From assembly GCA_036507655.1 (NCBI GenBank), contig DATCIS010000006.1, forward strand, positions 1 to 7,419: a stretch of 7,419 bases of DNA, written 5' to 3'. The notes beneath the pieces are model-generated. The model searched no databases. It saw only the letters and a list, made by a program, of their open reading frames with translations, and was not told the origin of the DNA. The position numbers and the translations under genes are program-made. Origin of the DNA: 2-01-FULL-49-22 sp036507655. GTDB taxonomy: Bacteria; Patescibacteriota; Saccharimonadia; Saccharimonadales; UBA10212. Positions 1 to 4,609 of this stretch are shown here, piece after piece. Numbering within the stretch: the stretch's first letter is position 1; every line of letters begins with the position of its first letter.

Positions 1-366
1 GCTGCAGGTACAACACAATCGACTTTTGTAGCTGGTACAGAGGAGTTCGGAATGACAGTTGCGGGAATTAACTGTGGCAGCACTACAAGTTACTCATGTG
101 TATTTGCGACGGGTACTTATAATTTGGTGCGAAATGCTGACTATGATGGTCGTGGTGATAATACATACGGCTCGGACATCACTGACGAAGGCTTCGCTTG
201 GGACGAAACCGGCACGTTCGACCAAATTGCTAGCTCTACAGGAAGTGCAACTAAAGTAGTTGATGATGAAGTCCTTATGATGCACTTTGCGAGCACACCA
301 TCTATAACCACGCCGTTCGGTGCCTACACAGCCCAAGCCGATTTTGTGGCAGTAGCTACATATTAG
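1..366 (+). CDS. C-terminal part of a secreted beta-rich surface protein (5' end outside window)
   Basis: The reading frame is open from base 1 and stops at TAG 364-366, giving 121 residues. An ATG at 52 is probably internal because the frame is open and protein-like before it. The composition is rich in Thr, Ser, Ala and Gly with alternating hydrophobics, as in extracellular beta-sandwich proteins, and there is no membrane segment or LPXTG motif. The last strand (AYTAQADFVAVATY) matches in pattern the last strand of the next gene (GVYASTFTYLATATF), and the segment TEEFGMTV resembles SQFGINL there, so the two look like paralogues in tandem. Two cysteines lie close together (INC and YSC, about residues 25 and 33) and could form a disulphide outside the cell. 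The family is not firmly recognised; a WxL-like or other cell-wall-associated beta domain is inferred from the neighbours. The function is unknown. Confidence 0.7.
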   Translation, partial: AAGTTQSTFVAGTEEFGMTVAGINCGSTTSYSCVFATGTYNLVRNADYDGRGDNTYGSDITDEGFAWDETGTFDQIASSTGSATKVVDDEVLMMHFASTPSITTPFGAYTAQADFVAVATY

Positions 367-393
367 AAAATTCCGAAAAAACCTTTGTGCGGT

Positions 394-399
394 TAAAAT
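394..399 (+). promoter_or_regulatory. Candidate -10 box, near-leaderless promoter for the gene at 406
   Basis: TAAAAT matches five of six bases of TATAAT and ends six bases before the ATG at 406. No Shine-Dalgarno-like purine run lies between them, and transcription starting about seven bases after the box would begin on or next to the ATG. No good -35 is visible at 17 bases (TTCCGA at 371-376 is poor). The palindrome TAAGCTTA (399-406) follows the box immediately, as it does in the promoter before 1503. Confidence 0.5.
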
Positions 400-405
400 A
401 AGCTT

Positions 406-1449
406 ATGCGTAAAATAAAAACGCAGTATTTATTGTCATTGCTGACTGTATTAATTATTATGGCGATTACGATATCAGTCAGCCTGGTTCAGGCCCTGCA
501 GCTGACCGATCGCTCGATGTTGGTATCGACCCCACAGCCTTCAGCAACGGCTACGCACACCTTTAATTTTACTTATGCGTCAGCCAGCTCAACTGGCTCT
601 CTAGCTTTTCAATACTGCACCTCACCGGTTTTTGATTACCCTTGTAGCGCTCCAGCTGGCGTAGATGTAACAGGCGCCAGCATCTCTTCACAAAGCGGTA
701 ATACCGGATTTAGTGTAGACGGCATCAACACCACGAATAATAGACTAGTACTAACTCGAACGCCGGCTGTTGCCGCAACTGTCCCCAGCCAATATGTTAT
801 CGCCAATGTCACAAACCCCTCAACCGCTGGTCAATCCATTTACGTCCGCATTACGACCTACGCTTCAATAGATGGTAGCGGTGCGTTCATAGATAACGGA
901 GCCGTAGCGTTTGCCACAGTGTTGCCATTCAACATCGGAGCTAATGTGCCTCCATTCTTGCAAATCTGCGTGGCTATCACCGTGGCACCGGACTGCTCTA
1001 CAACTTCTGGCGATAGTGTTAATCTTGGCACCTTATCTACCAGTAGTGTCAGGTTTGGCACTTCGCAATTTTCTGTCGGCACCAATTCCATCAGCGGCTA
1101 CACAACGTATGTCCAAGGCACCACCATGACATCAGGCAATAATGCCATTACGGCGTTGTCTTCACAGACTCCGAGCTTCCCGGGGAATAGCCAGTTCGGT
1201 ATCAACCTGCGCGACAATTCGAACCCGAATGTTGGTACTGACCCTTTTGGCTCGGGCTCGGGTACGCCGACTGCTAATTACAACACGCCGAATCTCTTTA
1301 AATACACTTCTGGTGATTCCATCGCCCAAAGCACACTTCCCAGTGACTATAACCGGATGACCGTGTCGTATATCGTCAATGTCAGTTCGTCACAGCCGCC
1401 CGGCGTCTACGCCAGCACGTTTACTTACTTAGCCACAGCTACGTTCTGA
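406..1449 (+). CDS. Secreted beta-rich surface protein, 347 aa (WxL-module-like, family uncertain)
   Basis: The protein starts with a classical signal peptide: MRKIKTQ, then a hydrophobic core (about residues 8-27), and probable cleavage after VQA (residue 30). The rest is Ser/Thr/Asn/Gly-rich with beta-strand periodicity and no tryptophan, transmembrane anchor or sortase motif. It should therefore be released or held non-covalently at the surface. Two regions are apparent. Residues 31-180 end in VLPFNIGANVPPFL, and residues 185-347 contain ISGYTTYVQGTTMTSG, SQFGINLRDN and a final strand YASTFTYLATATF. Four cysteines fall in two close pairs (71/80 and 188/197), fitting one disulphide per region. 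The C-terminal part resembles the truncated gene upstream. Position before a DUF916-like membrane protein suggests a WxL-like role, but no WxL motif exists. ATG 406 is chosen for the signal peptide and the -10 box. The stop is TGA. No enzymatic motif is seen. Confidence 0.8.
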   Translation: MRKIKTQYLLSLLTVLIIMAITISVSLVQALQLTDRSMLVSTPQPSATATHTFNFTYASASSTGSLAFQYCTSPVFDYPCSAPAGVDVTGASISSQSGNTGFSVDGINTTNNRLVLTRTPAVAATVPSQYVIANVTNPSTAGQSIYVRITTYASIDGSGAFIDNGAVAFATVLPFNIGANVPPFLQICVAITVAPDCSTTSGDSVNLGTLSTSSVRFGTSQFSVGTNSISGYTTYVQGTTMTSGNNAITALSSQTPSFPGNSQFGINLRDNSNPNVGTDPFGSGSGTPTANYNTPNLFKYTSGDSIAQSTLPSDYNRMTVSYIVNVSSSQPPGVYASTFTYLATATF

Positions 1450-1463
1450 TTTGGCAGGGGCTT

Positions 1464-1496
1464 TGCTATACTAAGCTTAAGTTTGAAACTACGGAG
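1464..1496 (+). promoter_or_regulatory. Extended -10 promoter and ribosome binding site for the gene at 1503
   Basis: TGCTATACT (1464-1472) is an extended -10 element, with the TGn at 1464-1466 and the hexamer at 1467-1472. A start around 1479 would give a leader of roughly 24 bases carrying GGAG (1493-1496), six bases before the GTG at 1503. This is the only clear Shine-Dalgarno in the window and it decides the GTG start. No -35 is found at normal spacing. The palindrome TAAGCTTA (1472-1479) directly follows the -10, as before the gene at 406. Confidence 0.55.
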
Positions 1497-1502
1497 ATAA
1501 AA

Positions 1503-2477
1503 GTGCACACACTAAAACGATTGATAACGGCGGTCACTATATTAATACTGGCCGTCGTGAGTGCATTGCCGGCAAATGCGCAGAACCAAACAGGCAGCGG
1601 TTTAAGCATTTCGCCTGTACTGTCCGAATTCACGCTCAAGCCGGGGCAGGCCGATAAACTCGACATAAATCTTAAAAACATAACTCTTAATAAGATTACT
1701 GCCCAAGCCAGCGTCGCTGATTTTGAGTCAGACGGAGTATCCGGCAATCCTAAAATCATCGCCGAACCGAACCACATAAGCCCCAACAGTATCCGTAAGT
1801 TTGTTCTGGGACTAGAAGACGTGCCATTAGATGTCGGCCAGCAAAAGAAAGTTACGTTGGCCATTCAAATACCCGGCGACGCAGCCCCCGGGGCCTATTT
1901 TGGAATTATCCGTTACAAGGCCATACCCGCTGGGGAAACTGCCCCCGGTCCCGGGGAAGTGTCTCTTTCGGCCAGTGTCGGCACAATTGTTCTGATTAGT
2001 GTGCCCGGAAATCTGAGGGAGCAAGTGCAGCTTACCGCTCTGCATGTTTATAGGGGTGACAGAAAAGGCACGCTTTTCTTTGAAAGGCCGACAAAAATCG
2101 GCGTCGAACTGCGGAATTTGGGCAACGGTTTTGTTAAACCTTTTGGCAGTGTCGAAATTCGGAACATGGCCGGTAATGAAGTCTATACCTACCAGTTAAA
2201 TAACACTAACCCGCGAGCCAGTATTTTGCCCAGCTCAAACCGTATATTTGAGAACAATATTAAGAATGTCGGCGCCATCGGACGCTACACCGTAACAGCC
2301 AGTGTTAGCTATGGCTCAGGCTCGCAAGTCTTGACACTCAAGAAAACCTTCTGGTACATCCCCCTGTGGCTGACAGCTACCATAACCGCTGTGCTTGTAC
2401 TTTTGGTACTATTGGTTTTCAGGGCCTACCGCCACTACCGTCACGAGAGCAAACGCGCCTATAGGCGCAAAGGCTAA
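1503..2477 (+). CDS. Membrane-anchored DUF916/DUF3324-like (WxL-interacting type) surface protein, 324 aa
   Basis: Translation starts at GTG, fixed by GGAG six bases upstream and by a signal peptide (MHTLKRL, hydrophobic to about residue 22, likely cleavage after ANA at residue 26). The mature N-terminal half reads SISPVLSEFTLKPGQ, then DINLKNIT, and later a stretch ending in IPGDAAPGAYFGIIRYKA. This is an Ig-like pattern typical of DUF916-class extracellular domains, where a PGQ turn and a PGxYxG turn frame the beta-sandwich. A second beta domain covers about residues 150-280 (VELRNLGNGFVKPFGSVEIR). A transmembrane helix (about 286-306) and a strongly basic tail (RAYRHYRHESKRAYRRKG) put the C-terminus in the cytoplasm. 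In Firmicutes, this layout (signal, DUF916, DUF3324, helix, basic tail) belongs to proteins that bind WxL proteins and peptidoglycan. The family name is from memory of the pattern and needs a profile search. It is probably in an operon with the next gene. Confidence 0.75.
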   Translation: MHTLKRLITAVTILILAVVSALPANAQNQTGSGLSISPVLSEFTLKPGQADKLDINLKNITLNKITAQASVADFESDGVSGNPKIIAEPNHISPNSIRKFVLGLEDVPLDVGQQKKVTLAIQIPGDAAPGAYFGIIRYKAIPAGETAPGPGEVSLSASVGTIVLISVPGNLREQVQLTALHVYRGDRKGTLFFERPTKIGVELRNLGNGFVKPFGSVEIRNMAGNEVYTYQLNNTNPRASILPSSNRIFENNIKNVGAIGRYTVTASVSYGSGSQVLTLKKTFWYIPLWLTATITAVLVLLVLLVFRAYRHYRHESKRAYRRKG

Positions 2478-2490
2478 AATTCTTCCGGGG

Positions 2491-3348
2491 ATGAAATACT
2501 ACATTCTCGGCTTTCTTTTTGCGTTCGTCCTTCTGGGCGGCCCTGTGCTGGCGCAAACTCAGCAGGACTCAGGAGCCGTTGGGGTTGAAGGTACGATTCC
2601 ATCGACTCCGCCAACCAGCGCGCCAACAATAAGTCAACCTACAAACGGGCAGGTGTTCACGACATTACCCATAACTGTGGCCGGGCTCTGTCAGAACAAT
2701 CTGTTGGTAGAGGTTTTTAAGAACGGCGTATTTGCCGGATCAGTCCAATGCGTTGGCGGTAGCTACTCACTGCAAATTGACCTTTTCAGCGGCCGCAACG
2801 ACCTGGTTGCCCGGCAGTTTGACGCTCTAAACCAATCCAGCCCGGATTCCAACACCGTAACGGTAACGTTCAACGACAGCTTGCCGGGCGCAGGGCCGCG
2901 CATTTCGCTGACTACGGCCTATGCTAAACGCGGAGCCGTGCCGGGCGAAACACTAACCTGGCCAATTACAATCAGCGGCGGCACGCCGCCGTTCGCTATA
3001 AGCGTCGATTGGGGCGATAAATCGTCACTGGATCTCATAAGCAATGACGCGGCCGGCGATGTTCTACTCAATCATATCTATAACCAATCAGGGATTTACA
3101 ATATTACTATCAAAGCCAGTGATTCCAAAGGGCAAGTGGCTTTTTTGCAGGTGGTAGGTATTGGAAATGGGCCAATCCAACAGACTACTACAACCCGACC
3201 GGCTGCCCAGGCGACGTCTGCAACCAGAATTCTGCTGATTTCTCTGGCGGTCGCCTTACCGCTGTTGTTGGCTTCATTCTGGTTAGGCAAGAAACATCAG
3301 CTTCAAGTTATCAGAACACGAATCAGAAGGGGCGAAAGGCCGTTCTAG
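2491..3348 (+). CDS. Membrane-anchored Ig-like and PKD-like domain surface protein, 285 aa
   Basis: The start at ATG 2491 gives a good signal peptide (MKYYILGFLFAFVLLGGPVLA, cleavage about residue 21). The longer frame from 2395 would overlap the upstream gene and hide this signal. After a Thr/Ser/Pro-rich linker comes an Ig-like domain (about 45-128; SQPTNGQVFTTLPITVAG, then FKNGVFAGSV) with two cysteines (67 and 87). A PKD-like domain (about 138-225) follows, with the diagnostic VDWGDKSS and YNQSGIYNITIKASDSKG. A TTTTRP linker leads to a transmembrane helix (about 246-264) and a basic tail ending RIRRGERPF. The orientation is N-outside, as in its neighbour. The gap to the preceding stop is 13 bases with only a weak GGGG before the ATG, so translational coupling is likely. 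Such domains mediate protein or glycan binding; the ligand is unknown. The terminal TAG lies at the edge of a heptamer repeat. Confidence 0.8.
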   Translation: MKYYILGFLFAFVLLGGPVLAQTQQDSGAVGVEGTIPSTPPTSAPTISQPTNGQVFTTLPITVAGLCQNNLLVEVFKNGVFAGSVQCVGGSYSLQIDLFSGRNDLVARQFDALNQSSPDSNTVTVTFNDSLPGAGPRISLTTAYAKRGAVPGETLTWPITISGGTPPFAISVDWGDKSSLDLISNDAAGDVLLNHIYNQSGIYNITIKASDSKGQVAFLQVVGIGNGPIQQTTTTRPAAQATSATRILLISLAVALPLLLASFWLGKKHQLQVIRTRIRRGERPF

Positions 3349-3411
3349 TGATTAGTGGGTAGTTCTTAGTTCATAGGCTCATTATTAACTATGAACTGCG
3401 AACTATGAACC
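3347..3411 (+). repeat. Intergenic heptamer repeats arranged as an inverted repeat
   Basis: Units of 7 bp begin with AG at 3347, 3354, 3361, 3368 and 3375 (AGTGATT, AGTGGGT, AGTTCTT, AGTTCAT, AGGCTCA). From about 3386 to 3411 the same units recur on the other strand: AACTATGAAC occurs at 3387-3396 and 3401-3410, 14 bases (two units) apart. The bases at 3361-3376 pair with 3389-3404 at 14 of 16 positions around a 12-base loop. The array fills the gap between the surface block and mnmA, starts on the stop codon of the previous gene and ends just before the mnmA -10. No T-tract follows, so it is not a normal terminator. Confidence 0.75.
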
Positions 3412-3416
3412 TAAAC

Positions 3417-3425
3417 TGGTATAAT
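3417..3425 (+). promoter_or_regulatory. Extended -10 promoter of mnmA
   Basis: TGGTATAAT is a perfect -10 hexamer (3420-3425) with an upstream TGn. It ends eight bases before the mnmA ATG at 3434. Transcription would start within about two bases of the ATG, so the message is nearly leaderless, and no Shine-Dalgarno is present. The -35 position (TGCGAA, 3397-3402) has no match and falls in the heptamer repeat. Confidence 0.7.
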
Positions 3426-3433
3426 TTACAGAT

Positions 3434-4504
3434 ATGAAGAAGGTGTTCGTGGGCCTTAGTGGAGGCGTAGATTCTAGTGTCGCCGCCCTGCTACTGCAGC
3501 AGCAGGGCTATGATGTCACTGGCGTTTACATGAAAAACTGGAGCCAGGATCTGCCCGGCATAAAGTGTCCATGGAAAGAAGACTACCAAGACGCCAAGAG
3601 GGTAGCCGTACAACTAGGGATTGATTTTAAGGTCTATGATTTCGAAAAACAGTACCGCCACAAGGTTGTAGACTACATGGTTCGAGAATATAAAGCCGGG
3701 CACACGCCCAACCCGGACATCATGTGCAACCAGGAAGTTAAATTCAAGCTGTTTCTCGAGACGGCTGTTAATGATGGCGCTGATTTTATCGCCACCGGCC
3801 ACTACGCCCGCGTGGGACACGCGCGAGCTAACAGCTCACAGCTAACAGCTCACAGCTCTCGTCTTTTGCAAGCAAAAGACGAGAATAAGGACCAGACATA
3901 CTTCCTTTACCGGATTAGCCGAAAAGCCTTATCTAAAGTGTTTTTCCCGCTGGGTGATTTGACTAAGCCAGAAGTCAGGGCAATCGCCAAGAAGCATAGG
4001 CTGGTTTCCGCCAACCGCAAAGAAAGCATGGGCATCTGTTTCGTTGGTAATGTCGGTATCAAAGAGTTTTTGAGTCAGTACATGGCTGAAAAACCGGGTA
4101 AAATCGTCGATCAGAGCGGTAAAGTGGTCGGCGATCACGAAGGCGCCGCTTTCTATACCATTGGCCAAAGGCACGGGTTGAGTGTTGGCGGCGGGTTGCC
4201 GTATTACGTCACTGGCAAAGACATGAAGAAAAACGAGGTTTACGTAACGACTGATTTGCAGGACGAAAAGCTTTGGAGTAGTGAGATCAAACTGGCGGAC
4301 GCTCATTGGCTAAACGATCCGACTGGTAGGATATCTGTCAGGACACGACACCGTGCGCCACTCGTCCCAGTAAAAAAGCTTAACAAGTTAAGTAATTTGA
4401 CAGCGGTCGTGGAACTAAAAGAAGAAGTTCGCGCCCTAACACCAGGCCAATCAGCAGTTTTTTACTCCGGTGAAAAAGTCCTAGGCGGTGGACTAGTCGT
4501 ATAA
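3434..4504 (+). CDS. mnmA: tRNA-specific 2-thiouridylase MnmA
   Basis: MnmA adenylates and then thiolates U34 of tRNA-Lys, -Glu and -Gln in the cytoplasm, giving s2U34. The protein has 356 residues, close to the usual length (E. coli about 368). The N-terminal PP-loop ATP-pyrophosphatase motif SGGVDS lies at residues 9-14. The two catalytic cysteines are present: C98 in NPDIMCNQEVKF and C202 in GICFVGN. ATGHYAR, NKDQTYFLYRIS and YTIGQRHGLSVGG are further family signatures, and the C-terminal beta-barrel runs from about 210 to 356. The ATG follows a TATAAT box and matches the usual family start. The odd feature is the loop between ATGHYAR and LLQAKDENKDQ, about eight residues longer than in E. 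coli. It is encoded by five 7-bp repeats (3826-3860) directly followed by a perfect inverted repeat. The active-site residues and frame are intact, so the enzyme should work. Confidence 0.96.
   Translation: MKKVFVGLSGGVDSSVAALLLQQQGYDVTGVYMKNWSQDLPGIKCPWKEDYQDAKRVAVQLGIDFKVYDFEKQYRHKVVDYMVREYKAGHTPNPDIMCNQEVKFKLFLETAVNDGADFIATGHYARVGHARANSSQLTAHSSRLLQAKDENKDQTYFLYRISRKALSKVFFPLGDLTKPEVRAIAKKHRLVSANRKESMGICFVGNVGIKEFLSQYMAEKPGKIVDQSGKVVGDHEGAAFYTIGQRHGLSVGGGLPYYVTGKDMKKNEVYVTTDLQDEKLWSSEIKLADAHWLNDPTGRISVRTRHRAPLVPVKKLNKLSNLTAVVELKEEVRALTPGQSAVFYSGEKVLGGGLVV
3826..3860 (+). repeat. Five tandem heptamers inside mnmA
   Basis: The units AGCTAAC, AGCTCAC, AGCTAAC, AGCTCAC and AGCTCTC run without a gap from 3826. 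They are translated as ANSSQLTAHSS-like residues in the loop after the ATGHYAR motif of MnmA. The unit AGCTCAC differs from the intergenic unit AGTTCAT (3368-3374) by two transitions, so both arrays fit AGYTCAY. Confidence 0.85.
3857..3884 (+). repeat. Perfect 13-bp inverted repeat inside mnmA
   Basis: TCTCGTCTTTTGC (3857-3869) and GCAAAAGACGAGA (3872-3884) are exact reverse complements separated by AA. The repeat overlaps the last heptamer of the array and encodes the conserved segment around SRLLQAKDENK. In RNA it would form a stable hairpin within the coding message. No T-tract follows, so it is not an evident terminator. Confidence 0.85.
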
Positions 4505-4520
4505 GCGGCTAACGCCTTAT
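4501..4520 (+). other. Small hairpin over the mnmA stop codon
   Basis: ATAAGCG (4501-4507) can pair with CGCCTTAT (4513-4520) with one bulged C at 4515 and a loop GCTAA. It covers the mnmA TAA and lies directly before the terminator-like hairpin. It could protect the mRNA 3' end or be incidental. Confidence 0.35.
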
Positions 4521-4543
4521 GAGAAACCCCTTCGCGGTTTTTC
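4521..4543 (+). terminator. Terminator-like hairpin after mnmA
   Basis: GAGAAACC (4521-4528) pairs with GGTTTTTC (4536-4543) as eight base pairs including one G-T, around the loop CCTTCGC. The T-run 4538-4542 forms part of the 3' arm, as in some intrinsic terminators whose U-tract overlaps the stem. The position 16 bases after the mnmA stop suits termination. The stem is AT-rich and the T-tract does not extend past it, so efficiency is uncertain. Confidence 0.45.
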
Positions 4544-4549
4544 ATCGCG

Positions 4550-4577
4550 CCGGGCACGAAGTAAATTCGGTGCTCGG
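4550..4577 (+). other. Strong hairpin upstream of the alaS promoter
   Basis: CCGGGCACGAA (4550-4560) pairs with TTCGGTGCTCGG (4566-4577) as eleven base pairs with one bulged G (4569) and one G-T, around the loop GTAAA. No T-run follows. With the two preceding hairpins it makes a stack at the 3' end of the mnmA message. It would be outside a leaderless alaS transcript, so an alaS leader riboswitch or T-box is unlikely. Confidence 0.5.
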
Positions 4578-4583
4578 GCTGCT

Positions 4584-4602
4584 CATCCGGATGCAGTATT
4601 AT
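4584..4602 (+). promoter_or_regulatory. Candidate alaS promoter with an adjoining palindrome
   Basis: TATTAT (4597-4602) ends seven bases before ATG 4610, the spacing expected for a leaderless start. Three bases upstream of it lies CATCCGGATG (4584-4593), a perfect 10-bp palindrome that would fall within the promoter spacer. E. coli AlaRS represses its own gene by binding a palindrome at its promoter, so an operator is conceivable; this is only inference, and 10-bp palindromes are common by chance. No -35 match is seen. A second TATAAT (4606-4611) overlaps the start codon and is probably coincidental. Confidence 0.5.
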
Positions 4603-4609
4603 GTATATA

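Noticed and set aside
1451..1456. TTGGCA as the -35 of the promoter before 1503
   Set aside because: The spacer to TATACT is only 10 bases; the extended TGn -10 explains the promoter better.
1466..1864. 132-residue minus-strand frame
   Set aside because: It is antisense to the well-supported signal-peptide protein at 1503, with no ribosome binding site or family signature.
2395..2490. Longer N-terminus for the Ig/PKD protein starting at 2395
   Set aside because: It would overlap the transmembrane and tail codons of the upstream gene by 83 bases and bury the clear signal peptide that begins at ATG 2491.
3826..3860. CRISPR array
   Set aside because: The repeats are 7 bp, tandem and without spacers, and they lie inside mnmA.
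4501..4600. T-box or riboswitch leader for alaS
   Set aside because: No T-box consensus was found, and the likely -10 box lies downstream of the hairpins, so they would not be in the alaS transcript.
4601..4609. alaS start at ATG 4601
   Set aside because: This ATG overlaps the probable -10 box TATTAT, and the family-typical start MTAQEIREKYL begins at 4610.
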